Assembly: GCA_001724265.1 (NCBI GenBank)
Contig: MEDY01000186.1
Span: forward strand, 1 to 55,309
Direction of reading: 5' to 3'
DNA: 55,309 nt
Origin: Rhizaria sp. SCN 62-66
Taxonomy: Eukaryota > Rhizaria, unplaced
Part shown: piece after piece, positions 33,801-43,950 of the stretch
How positions within the stretch are numbered: position 1 is the first letter of the stretch
Layout of the letters: every line of letters starts with the position of its first letter
Translations under genes and position numbers: made by a program
Notes under the pieces: generated by a model
Database searches by the model: none
Told to the model about the DNA's origin: nothing
What the model saw: only the letters and a program-made list of their open reading frames with translations

Positions 33801-34834
33801 CGCGCAAACGCCGCCCAGCACCGACGCCCGCGGCCTCTCCCGGCAGCCGAGCCCGCCGCGACAGCGGCCTGACCGCGGCCGCGGCCGCCGCCGCCGCCAC
33901 GGCGACCGGCAGTGAGTGGAGGATGACGCCACATTAGGCCGGTGTCGCGCTCAGCGGCCGACGCTGTGTGCTTGCTATAGCTATAGCTACTGCTGCTGCT
34001 GCTGCGGGAAGGTGAGAGCGAGACTGATGGCGCGGCGAGCGCGCGTGCCAGCGCAGTACGTGACGGCAGCAGCGAGCCGCCCGCGAGCCGCGTGGACACG
34101 GCCGTGGCGGCCGCGTTGCCCGCACAGGAAGCCCCCGCGGCCGGGGACGCGCCGGGAAGCGGCGGCAGCGCAGCGGCGGCCTGGGCCCACGTGGCGGCAC
34201 CGGCGCCCAGGGGCGGCGGCGACGGCGGCGCCGAGGGGGGCAGGAACATGAGCGCAGACGGAGGTCGCGCAACAGCACCTGCAGTGTGCGCGTGATGACT
34301 GTGACTATGACTGTGAGCGGTGGCGGGGCAGGAGGCGTCGCAGACCGCGGCACCGCTGCTGTTGCGGCGCGCGAGCTGCCGCATGCGCCCGCTCCCATCG
34401 CGGTACGAACCGCCATTGACGGCAAGGGCGTCAGAGTCCGAGTCCGAGTCGCCCTCCGCCGGCGCCAGCAGCAGCACGTCCTGCCCGTGGCTGCCGCGGT
34501 CGCCGCCGCGAGTGCGGTGTCGCGAGGACGCGGGCACGAGCTGCGGACTAGCCGCGGCCGACGTCCCTGCGCTGAAGCCAGAGCCGAGGCCGTATGCGTA
34601 GCTGCTGAATAGCGAGACGAGGGCCGAGTCGTCGAACAAGGCCGCCGCGGCCACGTCGTCGTCGTAGTGCGCGCTGCCGCTGCCCCGAGGACGGCGGTGC
34701 AAATTCGCGCCTGCGACCGCGCCCGCCGCGACTGCGCTGTTGCTGCCAGCACCACTGTTGTGGTGAAAGTGGGCCGTGTGCGGCGCGTAGTCGTCGTAGT
34801 CGTTGTAGTAATACCCAGCCGCAGCGGCGACGGA

Positions 34835-34875
<41 letters not shown>

Positions 34876-36316
34876 AGCCGTGGTAGCCGTACGTGTGCGA
34901 CTGTAACTGCGACTGGTACAGACGCCGCGCGTCCCTCGTCGCCGCCGCCGCAGAGGCGGAGGACGCCGCGGTGCCGGACTGGGGGCGCGCGACCGCGACG
35001 GAGACTGCGACGGCCGCGGCAGTCAGCGGGGACCCGCCCCAGTACTATGTGCCGAACGGGTCGTCACGGCTCCCCACGGTCACACCGCCGTCAGCGCCCC
35101 GTGGCGCGGTGGCAACGGGGCCGCCGGGCGTCGTCACAGCGGCACCCGGTGTATGTGTCAGCGCAGCTTGCTGGTGATACAGCGGGTGGTAGGGCGACGT
35201 CCGCAGCGGCGCAGAGGACGGGGTGAGTACCCCCTTAGACGGGGACGTCGTCGCCGACGGGTCCGCGGGCGCGGGCGGGGCGGGCGGAGGCGGCAGCGGC
35301 CGTGCCTCGGTTTTGCCACGTGAAGTCCCCTTTGTCGACGAAGACAGTGAAACAGAAAGACGCATCGACGGCGACTGCACCAGCTGCACTGGCGCACTGT
35401 CTTCCTCTTCGTCGTTCACATTCAACGTCGCATTGCGACTGCCGCCACTTCCACCGTCGTAATCGTCGATGTTGTCGTTGTAGTTGTTTTGCTCGCGAAG
35501 TTGCAGCGCGGCGTGCTGTGCCGCCAGAGGGTCGCCCTTCTCCTTCTGCACCGCACTCGCGTCCGCACTAACGCTCACAGTCGCGGGAACACCGGCGGCA
35601 CTGCTTGCGGTCTGTGCAATGTCGCGCTGCTGCTGAGCGCGAAGGGCGTCACGCGCGGCGCGCACTGGCGGTGACACTGACACCGCATCCGCTGCGGCGG
35701 CGACGACGTTATCCGCGGTCTTCGCGAGCGGAGGCGGCAAATTGCGGCCATGCGCCGCAGCAGCAGCAGCAGTAACAGGCGCCTTGGGCGCGGAGACTGC
35801 AACGGCAAGCGCGAGGAGCGCCGCGATGAGAGGCGTGCAGAGGTACAACACCTGGCTGTAGCGGCCAAGTACGTGCGCCCACCACGGCGCCGCCGCTGCC
35901 GGGGCCGCCGGCAACGCTTCCGGGGACTGCGCGCCGACAGGGGCGTCCGAGAGCCAGGCCAGCAGCGCGAGCGCGAGCGCGGCCTGGGTCGCGAGCGCGG
36001 CGGTGGCGAGGTATGCGACGCAAAGCGGCGAGCGTGAAAGGCAACGGCAGCGGCCGCGTAGGAGGGGCGCGTGCGAGATCACGTCTGAAGGGAAGGGCTG
36101 ATGCGCGGAGAAGAAGGTCGACGGAAGCGAGGATTCGAGTGGCGCGTCGGAGGAGACCGTTGAGGTCGAGCGAGGACGCGAGGGAGAGGAGGGCAGCAGC
36201 GAGGCCGACTCGCCGCTGCTGCTGCTGTGAGCGGGGGCCATGGTCGAGTAGTCGAAGTAGGCGGAGCGGAACGAAGGCTGCGCGGACTGCGCGCCGTAGT
36301 CCGAGCCGCCAAACAT
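30842..36316 (-). CDS. Giant CPBP-type (CAAX/Rce1-like) intramembrane protease, with in-frame TAG
   Basis: 1825 codons from the ATG at 36314-36316 to TAA. Codon 424 is TAG (35045-35047), read between DDPFGT and YWGGSPL; the same frame is open for 423 codons before and 1400 after. Two hydrophobic segments near residues 95-120 and 148-170 precede it; a roughly 12-Asp run, a His/Tyr-rich stretch and another helix (about 945) follow. The CPBP core shows all three expected motifs in order: the Glu-Glu helix (SWLLLAAWEELAWSALL, about 1134), WLLWHLPPLLLSPW (about 1188) and LHALHNALALS (about 1495). In this family the two Glu and the His/Asn residues form the active site in the membrane. The spacing is stretched by Ala-rich insertions. 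Rce1 members trim prenylated proteins in the ER; the substrate here is unknown. If TAG is a stop, the protease part would lack a start. Confidence 0.7.
34838..34873 (-). repeat. (GAC)12 polyAsp tract in the protease gene
   Basis: Twelve perfect GTC units on the plus strand, that is twelve GAC codons for Asp on the coding strand, about 60 codons after the in-frame TAG. The surrounding Asp/Tyr/His codons keep the same frame. Confidence 0.93.
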
Positions 36317-37030
36317 TGAGGAGTGGTCCGAGCTTATCAGTGCTTGGTGTGCCAGAAAAATCCGTTTAGGGGTCGGTCTAGCTTGCTTAAAAGCAGAGGG
36401 CGGTTGCAAGGATGATGTGAGATGACACGTCGGTAAACATCAGTTGCCCAGTGAAAGCAACGTAAAATGCAATATAGCAAATAATATGAAGTGGAGATCG
36501 GTCGGGTTCAGCTGTTGATAACATGAATACAGTGGCACAGTTGCTTTATCAAAAGATATGCCGAGATTCATCAACCGCTGTCGCTCGTTCTCGGCTTCTG
36601 CTTGTCGGGCCAGTCTGGTGGGGCTGGGGGGGGTCCTCAAGAATCCGAACATGATCTCCCCCAAACGATCGTCACTTGGCTGCTGCTTGTGGTATGTTAG
36701 TCATGCAATGTTTGGAACATACGTAGTTTAAGTGTGCATCTACCTGAGTTGATCTTGGTCCTACTGGCCCCTCTCTTAATTCAACGTGCTGCTGAGTACA
36801 CAACGATGCATTCAATTTCATGGAACAAGTCGACGTAATCGCAAGACAAAGTTGGGACGCGTTTTATCAATCAAAGCATTCTTTTACAGATGACGCCGCT
36901 CTTGATTTCTTTGTATTTTGCTCTCCAGCCTCAGTAGACCTAGCGTGTTCAACTTCCTCACAGCTCATCGCAGTAACCGTTGCTGACTTCGTAAACACAG
37001 CGTGCTCTCCACGCCCCGTCCGCCCGCGCC
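36317..37030. other. Divergent promoter region of the protease and WD40 genes
   Basis: About 710 bp, AT-rich, separating two divergently transcribed genes. It should contain both promoters. No RNA gene, repeat or short coding exon is evident. Confidence 0.5.
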
Positions 37031-40000
37031 ATGGACCTCTCCCTGGACGTGGTCCACGTGACGGACTTTCCACTCCCGCTAACGCTCACTTCCTTGATCG
37101 ATTCTGTGGGCAGCACCTACTCCATCGCTCGCGCGCCCGTCACCACGTCCTCGTCCTCGGTCCCCGGCTCCGCCGCCGCGGGCCCCGCGTCCGCGGCGGC
37201 GTCACTCTCGAGCACGGCGCTGCTGGACGCCGGCGCCCGCGCGCGCCGCCGCCGCCTGGCACCTGTGCCGACGACGCACCTCATCTTGCCCCCGCGCGGC
37301 ACTCCCTACCACTCCCCCGCGTCGTCCTCGTCCTCTTCTTCCTCAGCAGCCTTCCCCGGCGCCGGCGCGGGCCCCCAGCCTTTTTCCTCCACGGCCTCCG
37401 TCGCCGCCGGTCTGGCAGGCTGTCCCGTGCTTGTCGGTCGCTCTGACGGCTCTATCGTGCTCATCCCTCCCGCCGCGCTCGCAGCACACGCCGCCTACCA
37501 GCGCCGCCGCCAAACCCACAGCCACACCAGCGCCGGCAGCGCCGGCAGCGCGGTCAGTGGAGCTGCCCCCATGCCCCCGCCGCCGCCTCCGCCGCCACCA
37601 CCAGTGGTTTTTGTGCTCCGCGGCCACCACGGGCCTGTGTTTTCCCTCGCATACGCGCCCGACCTCGGCCCCTCTGCGCCGCCAGCTGCCCACGCGCCCC
37701 ACGCCAACCGCGTCAACGGCAGCAGTAGCAGCGGCAGCAGCGGCAGCGGCAGCGGGTCTGCATCCGCGGCGCTGGGCGCGACGCGCGGCGCGGGCGGGCT
37801 CGTCGCCGGTGTGCTGTCATCGTCCGACCCTCTGTCCCGGTACACGCACGCCTTCTCGCTCTCCACCACGGCGGGCGCGCCCACTGCGGCCGCGGCGGCG
37901 GGGGCGGCGGCGGCGGCCAGCGCGGCGGCGGGCACCCCGGGCGCTGCAGCGGCAGCCGCAGCCGCAGCGGCTGCGGCGGCCGTGGATGCCGGCGCCGACC
38001 CAGGTTTGTTCTCCTCCTCATCCTCATCTTCATCAACTGGCGGCGGCGGCGGAGGCGGTGTCAGTGGCTCGGGGTGGGGGTTAGTCCTCTCGTGCGCCGC
38101 TGATCGTACTGTGCGCGTCTGGGATATCACGCCGTTGCTCAACATGCCTCTTGCGGCTGCCACGGCCGCGGCCACAGCGGCGGCCGCGGCAGCTGCGGCC
38201 ACCTCCTCCGGCAGTTCAGGCTCAGGTTCAGGTGGTTTGAGCTCGGGCACCAGCGGTAGCTTTGCTCTACGTGGTGGCAGCGGCTTTGCTGGCGTAACTG
38301 GCGCGATTCGGGCCGGCCGCAACGCTCTCAGCTGCGCGCTCGGCGGCGCCGCGACGCCCGCCGTCTTGGCCGCGGACGCTGACCCCAGCACTTGCGTGCA
38401 GACCCTCGTCGGCCACTCGGGCGCCGTGGTTGCAATGAGCTACATCCCCGCCTCGTCGGTGCTGTCCTCGGCCGGCGCGGCGACGGCTGCAGCCGCCTCG
38501 GGCGCGGGCGGCGCCGCGGCGGCCGGACTGGCGGCGACCGCGCTGCTCGTCACGTGCAGCACAGACGGTAGCAGCATCCTCTGGGCGCCCGTCCCGCCCA
38601 CGCTGCGGGGGCCGATGCTGTACCCCTGGTTCTCGCCGCTGCAAACGCTGCAACACGCCGCCGCCTTGCCCGCCGCGACTGCGACGACGACGCCCGCTAA
38701 ATCAGCCGCCGCAGCCGCTGGCAAGGCCGGCACGATTACTGTGTCCGGCGCCAGTGGCAGCAAAGGCGGGAGCGCCGCCGGGCCGTCGCCGCTGTGGTGT
38801 TTCCCCGCGGCTGTCGCGCCGGCGTGGCTTGTGTCGGCCACCCCGCCCCCGACGCTGCCGCCTGCGCTGGCCGCCGCCGCCGCGGCCACCGCAACGGCCC
38901 CGCAGCCGCTGCCCGCGCCTCAGTTGTCGTTCTACCTCGGCGACTCGACGGGGCTTGTTTCGCTCGTGACGGCGACGGTGCAGTGGGCGCGCGAGCGTCT
39001 CGTCTTCGCCAACTCGATCCACGCGCGTGGGAGCAACAACCTCCCTGGCGGTGCCGGAGTCGGGGCAAGCGGCGGACTGACTGCGGACGGCGCGGCGGCC
39101 GGCGCGGCGGCGCGGCACTGGGAGGGCGGTGCGCTGCCGGTCACCCGCCTCCTCGCCGCGCCCGCGCCCGCGCCAGTGATCACCACGTCAGGCACCGTGT
39201 CCGGCGCTGCATTGGCTGGCGCGAGCCCGCCTGGCGGCGGCGACAAGGCCGACGCCGACTCTACCAGCCCCGGCAGCGCTGGCGGCAGCACTGGCGGCGG
39301 CTCTGGCGGCGGCGGCGGTGCGGTGAGCGCGGGACTGGGCGCGTGGCTGCCCTCGCTCGCCTTCGCGCTGCCGCCGTGCGCCGGCGGCGTGCGGCGGCTG
39401 CACGCGCTGGGCGTCGCGTCGATCCTCGCTTTCCCGGAGCACGGAGTGTTCGTCTCCCTCTCGTTCGACCGGACATGCGTTGTGCGCTCGCTCGCAGTCT
39501 CCATTCCGTCCCCCGCCTCCTCGGCGTCCTCCGCGTCCGCATCCACAGCCGCTGCGGCGGCGGGACTGCTGGCGGGCACGGGCCGCGCGGGCCGTACGCC
39601 GCGGACCGGCCCCACGGGACTCGTGGGCGGCCAGGTGCTACTGACCGTGAGCAACCCTCTAAGGTGCCGCTACACCGCTGCCACTATCGTCACGTGCACC
39701 ACTCCAGCCTCCTCCTCCTCGTCATCGTCGTCTGCGTCCTCGTCTTCTGGGGGCAACGGTACCGGTGGCGGACTGGGCGTGCCGCTGCTGCTGCTTGGCG
39801 ACGAGCGCGGGTCCCTGCAGGCGTGGGACCTGGGCCGCGAAGAGTGCCTCTGGGCGTGCTCCATTGCCCCGCTCCTCGCGCCCGCACACGCCAGCGCCAG
39901 CGCGACCGCCGCCGCGGCCGCCGCATCGGGAGCAGCGCGGTCCGTCGTCGCCGCGTCCTCGGGTGCGGCCGGCGCGGGCGCGGGGGTCAGGCTCGTTGAC

Positions 40001-43000
40001 GCATCGCGCCCCGCCGCTGCCGCCGCGCCCGCCACCCGCGGCGCCCGCGGCCGCAAGTCCGACCCGTCGTCCTCATCCAGCAGCAGTGGCGGCCGCGAGG
40101 TCATCGTTGCCGACGCACCCCCGATCCTGCATCTCTCCACCGCCCCCGCGCGCTCCGGCGGCGGCCACCTCGTTCTCGCCACCGTCGGCCCCCGCCCCTC
40201 CGCGGCAGCGGCGGGCGGCGCGGCCGCGGCTGCGGGCGGTGGCGGCGTCGTTGTGCTCGCTGCGCGGCTACTGCCGCGGCCGCAGCGGCTGTCGGGCCAC
40301 CGCGACGCCGTCATCGCGCTTGCTCGGCTAGTCACACCCTCATTCAACTATCTCTCGGTTCTTGCCGCAGCCGCAGCCGCGGGCACGCGGGCCGTCACCG
40401 CGAGCGCGAGCGCGAGTTGCGGTAGCGGTGGCCACGGAGGACGCCGGGCCCGCGCCAGCGCCAGCGCCAGTGCCAGCGTCGCGCCGCATGAGGACGACGA
40501 CGAAGAGGCCGCTGCGAGCGAGCGCCGGCTCACCACGACAGCTGCTGCGGCGGCGGCGGCTGCAGCGGCGAGCAGTGCCATCGCGGCTACTGGCACGGGG
40601 TCCGCGGTCGAAGTAGCGCTCTGCTCGGCCTCGTTCGACGGCACAGTGCGCGTGTGGGACCCCGCCGACCACGCGTGTCTGGGCGCTATTGTCGTGCGAC
40701 CGCGCACGGGCCATGCGCCTGTCGCGGCCCCCGCGGCGGGCGGCGGCGGCGGCGGCGCGCGCGGCGCGGCGGCGGGCGGCGGCGCGGGGGCCATTGCGCC
40801 GAGCACGCTCACGCTGGGGTTGCTGCGCGCCTTCCTCACTTCGCCCGGGCCCGCGCAGGCCGCCGCCGCCGCCGCCGGAGGTGGTGGTGGCAACAGCAGC
40901 AACGGCAGCAGCGGTGGCGGCGGCGGCGGCGGCGGCAACGGCGGTGACGTGGCCGAGGGCGGCGCGGGCGTGGGCTCGTTCTCGCTCCGCCTGGCCCCGC
41001 CAACCGCGGACGATAACGAGGTGCAGTGCCTCGCCGCGCTGCCCCTCTCGCCGCTTCTGGTGACCGGCCACGCCAACGGGCACGTGCGCGTGTGGCACGC
41101 CGAGTCGGGCGCCTCGCGTGCCGTCGCGGCCCACGCCAACACCGTCACGGCGATGGCCGTGCTGCCGTCGCTCGCGTCGGCGCACGCTGAAGCCACCGCC
41201 GAGGCCGTCGCCGCGGCGTGGGCAACGGCGGCGGCCGCGGGCGCCGGCGCGGGCCCGCTGCGCGCGCGGCTGCCGGCCGCGGCCGCACTGCACGCGCGCA
41301 TCGCGAGCATGGCGGCGACGTCCGGGGTCGCCATGGCCGCGCTCGCCAAAGACACGCTCGCGCTGACGACCGCCGCGGCGGCGCCTGCTGCTGCTGCTGC
41401 CGCGGCTGCCGCGACTGCCGCGGCGTCCTCCGCCTCGACGACCACGACTGCGAGCGCGACAACGGGTCCTAGCGCCGGTGTCGCGCTGTCGCAGTGGCAG
41501 GCGAGCGTGAGCGGCTCGATGCACGGTGACTTGCTGCTCACCGTCTCCCACGACGGTTTGCTTGCCGTGTGGGCCATGCAGCCGCCGCCGCAGCCGACGG
41601 CCCCGATCTCGGCCTCCGCCCCGGGCCTCAGCACGCAGCAGCAGCAGCAGCAGCAGCAGGGGCGCGGTCGCGTGCTTGGGCTGACCCGACTCGCGGCCGC
41701 GGCTGCGGGCGGCGGCAGCGGCGGCAGCGGACACGGCCGGCTCGTCATCGGCCGCCCGACCGCGGTCACCGTCGCCGTCCCCGCGCTCACTGTTGCCGCC
41801 ACGGGTGCCACCGGTGCACTTCCGCAGACCGGCACCGGCACTGGCTCCAGTACGGGCGCAGGCAGTCACGCGGCCCGCAACCGCGCGCGATATGACGACG
41901 GCGAGTTCGGTGGCCCCGCGAGCACTGAGACTGAGCGCCGCGTCGCAGTCACGGTGACGGCGCGCGCACCAGAGCTGTGCGTGCGAGTCGCGGCGGAGAA
42001 CGTACTCTGCGTTGCGACGTGGCAGCGGTCCAACTGGCTCGGCTGGGGACTCGATGTTGAGAACGCACACGCGATTGCGACATCCGCCGCCGCAGCCGCC
42101 GCGGTCACCGGCGGTTCTGCCGATACCTCCGCCACTGCCACCGCCGCGGCCTCTGCGTCTGCAGCGGCGGCCCGGTCGCGCGCGCGCGCCGACGGCAGCG
42201 CAAGCGCGTTTAGCCCGTCATCCCGCCGCAGCGGCGGCCGCAGCGGCGCGCGCGCGTTCGGCTCAGCGTCCGCGGCAACGGCAGCGGCCGGGGGACGGGA
42301 CCTGCCGTCGTGGGAAGGCTGGGTCGCGACAGGCTGCGGCGCTGGCGTGCTCACCGTCTTCTCCCTCCGCGCGCAAGCTGCGATCGCACGGTTGAACCTT
42401 GCCGCCGCGCTGTCGGAGGTGGCGCTCATCGCGCTGCCCGCCGCCGCGCCCGGCGCGCTCCCACTCGGCGCACAGTCGCTCGCACTCGCGGTGGCCGCTG
42501 ACTGCGGTGGCGCGAACAGCAAACGGGGCAGCAACGTGACTGGACTGCGAGTGCGGATCGTCCAGGCGCAGCGCCTGCTGACCGCGGACGCTGCCGCCGA
42601 CGCCGACGCCGCCGCTGCCGTACAGGCCGAGGCTACCGCGGCGACGACGGCGGCGGCAGCTATGTTCGGCTTCGACGCCGAGGCTGGAGCGGACCCGGCG
42701 CGGGCTTCGCTCGCCGTCACCGCGGTCGCCGCCGATGGGTACATAATCCTGGCAGGCACGTCCCGCGGCGCGCTTGTCGCCGTCGACGCGCTCTCGCGCC
42801 GCGCGGTGTCCTGGGCGCTGCCGCAGGCGCTGTTGTTGTCGCCCGCTGACTATGCCACGCACGCGCAGTCATATACTGGCTACCACAGCGGGTCCGGCGC
42901 CGCCAGTGCCACCGCAGCTTCCACGGCGCCTGTTTCGGTCGCGACGGCGACAGCGGTGTCTGCGGCCGCGTTGGCGAGTCTGCTGCACGAGAGCACCGGC

Positions 43001-43612
43001 GCCGACGCCGGCTCCGAGGTCACCGGGCTCGCGTTGGTTCCAGCGGCCCTGGGTGCGCGCGCGGCGGGGCTGGCGGTCGCGAGTCTCCGGGACGGCCGCG
43101 TCGTCGTGTGGGATTACACCGCTGCGCGCGTGCTGCGTGTCGTCGACTACAACTGCTCGGATGCAGCGGTCACTCTCGCGGCCGCGGATGGCCGCAGCGG
43201 CGGCGGGGACGCGGGTGCGCAGCAACAGCAGCAGCAGCAGCAGCAGAGTGCTGGCGGACGGTGGACGTGGACCGGCGTCTCCATCTGCCAGTGGGCGCGC
43301 GCCGTCTTCCTCTCGGCTGAGAGCGGTGATGTTGCTGTTGTTGACATCGCCACTCTTGTGCCTGCGGAGCTGTTGTCGTCGGGCGCTGCAGTCGTCACCG
43401 CTGCGCCAGCGATGTCTGCAGTGCCAGGCGCTGTTTCAATGACTGCGGGCGCATTTGTCGCACGGAATGACGAAGAGCGCGCTTGTGAGATGGCCGAGAT
43501 GGAGGAGATGACTGCGGCGCTGGCGGAACTGGTGAAGAAAACGGAGCGAGAGCTGGCGGTGCTCGAGAGTAGCTCTACAAGTGTTCTGAAGCATGTGACC
43601 ATTGCTGTTTAA
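37031..43612 (+). CDS. Very large WD40-repeat protein
   Basis: 2193 residues with no intron, from the ATG at 37031 to TAA. WD40-type units are spread along the whole length: GRSDGSIVLI (about 140), LSCAADRTVRVWDI (about 355), VTCSTDGSSILWAP (about 510), LLLLGDERGSLQAWDL (about 920), LCSASFDGTVRVWDP (about 1205), LLVTGHANGHVRVWHA (about 1350), LLTVSHDGLLAVWAM (about 1510), GCGAGVLTVFSL (about 1780) and VASLRDGRVVVWDY (about 2020). At least nine blades imply two propellers. Long Ala, Gly and Ser insertions separate blades and strands, so the folded part is perhaps half of the length. A short C-terminal coiled coil (EMAEMEEMTAALAELVKKTE) could mediate oligomerisation. It is probably a scaffold, but I cannot place it in a named WD40 subfamily. 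Confidence 0.85.
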   Translation: MDLSLDVVHVTDFPLPLTLTSLIDSVGSTYSIARAPVTTSSSSVPGSAAAGPASAAASLSSTALLDAGARARRRRLAPVPTTHLILPPRGTPYHSPASSSSSSSSAAFPGAGAGPQPFSSTASVAAGLAGCPVLVGRSDGSIVLIPPAALAAHAAYQRRRQTHSHTSAGSAGSAVSGAAPMPPPPPPPPPPVVFVLRGHHGPVFSLAYAPDLGPSAPPAAHAPHANRVNGSSSSGSSGSGSGSASAALGATRGAGGLVAGVLSSSDPLSRYTHAFSLSTTAGAPTAAAAAGAAAAASAAAGTPGAAAAAAAAAAAAAVDAGADPGLFSSSSSSSSTGGGGGGGVSGSGWGLVLSCAADRTVRVWDITPLLNMPLAAATAAATAAAAAAAATSSGSSGSGSGGLSSGTSGSFALRGGSGFAGVTGAIRAGRNALSCALGGAATPAVLAADADPSTCVQTLVGHSGAVVAMSYIPASSVLSSAGAATAAAASGAGGAAAAGLAATALLVTCSTDGSSILWAPVPPTLRGPMLYPWFSPLQTLQHAAALPAATATTTPAKSAAAAAGKAGTITVSGASGSKGGSAAGPSPLWCFPAAVAPAWLVSATPPPTLPPALAAAAAATATAPQPLPAPQLSFYLGDSTGLVSLVTATVQWARERLVFANSIHARGSNNLPGGAGVGASGGLTADGAAAGAAARHWEGGALPVTRLLAAPAPAPVITTSGTVSGAALAGASPPGGGDKADADSTSPGSAGGSTGGGSGGGGGAVSAGLGAWLPSLAFALPPCAGGVRRLHALGVASILAFPEHGVFVSLSFDRTCVVRSLAVSIPSPASSASSASASTAAAAAGLLAGTGRAGRTPRTGPTGLVGGQVLLTVSNPLRCRYTAATIVTCTTPASSSSSSSSASSSSGGNGTGGGLGVPLLLLGDERGSLQAWDLGREECLWACSIAPLLAPAHASASATAAAAAASGAARSVVAASSGAAGAGAGVRLVDASRPAAAAAPATRGARGRKSDPSSSSSSSGGREVIVADAPPILHLSTAPARSGGGHLVLATVGPRPSAAAAGGAAAAAGGGGVVVLAARLLPRPQRLSGHRDAVIALARLVTPSFNYLSVLAAAAAAGTRAVTASASASCGSGGHGGRRARASASASASVAPHEDDDEEAAASERRLTTTAAAAAAAAAASSAIAATGTGSAVEVALCSASFDGTVRVWDPADHACLGAIVVRPRTGHAPVAAPAAGGGGGGARGAAAGGGAGAIAPSTLTLGLLRAFLTSPGPAQAAAAAAGGGGGNSSNGSSGGGGGGGGNGGDVAEGGAGVGSFSLRLAPPTADDNEVQCLAALPLSPLLVTGHANGHVRVWHAESGASRAVAAHANTVTAMAVLPSLASAHAEATAEAVAAAWATAAAAGAGAGPLRARLPAAAALHARIASMAATSGVAMAALAKDTLALTTAAAAPAAAAAAAAATAAASSASTTTTASATTGPSAGVALSQWQASVSGSMHGDLLLTVSHDGLLAVWAMQPPPQPTAPISASAPGLSTQQQQQQQQGRGRVLGLTRLAAAAAGGGSGGSGHGRLVIGRPTAVTVAVPALTVAATGATGALPQTGTGTGSSTGAGSHAARNRARYDDGEFGGPASTETERRVAVTVTARAPELCVRVAAENVLCVATWQRSNWLGWGLDVENAHAIATSAAAAAAVTGGSADTSATATAAASASAAAARSRARADGSASAFSPSSRRSGGRSGARAFGSASAATAAAGGRDLPSWEGWVATGCGAGVLTVFSLRAQAAIARLNLAAALSEVALIALPAAAPGALPLGAQSLALAVAADCGGANSKRGSNVTGLRVRIVQAQRLLTADAAADADAAAAVQAEATAATTAAAAMFGFDAEAGADPARASLAVTAVAADGYIILAGTSRGALVAVDALSRRAVSWALPQALLLSPADYATHAQSYTGYHSGSGAASATAASTAPVSVATATAVSAAALASLLHESTGADAGSEVTGLALVPAALGARAAGLAVASLRDGRVVVWDYTAARVLRVVDYNCSDAAVTLAAADGRSGGGDAGAQQQQQQQQQSAGGRWTWTGVSICQWARAVFLSAESGDVAVVDIATLVPAELLSSGAAVVTAAPAMSAVPGAVSMTAGAFVARNDEERACEMAEMEEMTAALAELVKKTERELAVLESSSTSVLKHVTIAV

Positions 43613-43950
43613 ATCAAGTATTACGAGTTAAAGACAAATCGAACGTTACATATTGCAAACAACCCATACAATATATAGTATTATATTCCTGTGCTGCGAT
43701 CAATGTTGGTTTTTCATTCAAACTTATCTTGAACATGCCAGAATTTCATTTTTAACGTAACCTCACGTCTGAGGATGGTGGACTGGAGCGCTTAAAGAAA
43801 TGTGTTGTTTCCGCTACAGCGATCGTCAATTGGACTGTTTGTTTGTGGATTATAATTTTGTGTAATTTTGCATATTTTATGTTAATTAAATTTCATGAGC
43901 TAACATTTTATACTGTCTACCAACCTTGTTTTGATCCTGTAGTCGCACCT
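43613..43950. other. Short intergenic region and NAA30 leader
   Basis: About 340 bp, strongly AT-rich, between two genes on the same strand. The NAA30 frame is open through about 100 bp of AT-rich sequence with an upstream in-frame ATG at 43879, but composition and homology favour the start at 43951. A CCTGTAG just before it could be the acceptor of a 5'-leader intron. Confidence 0.45.
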
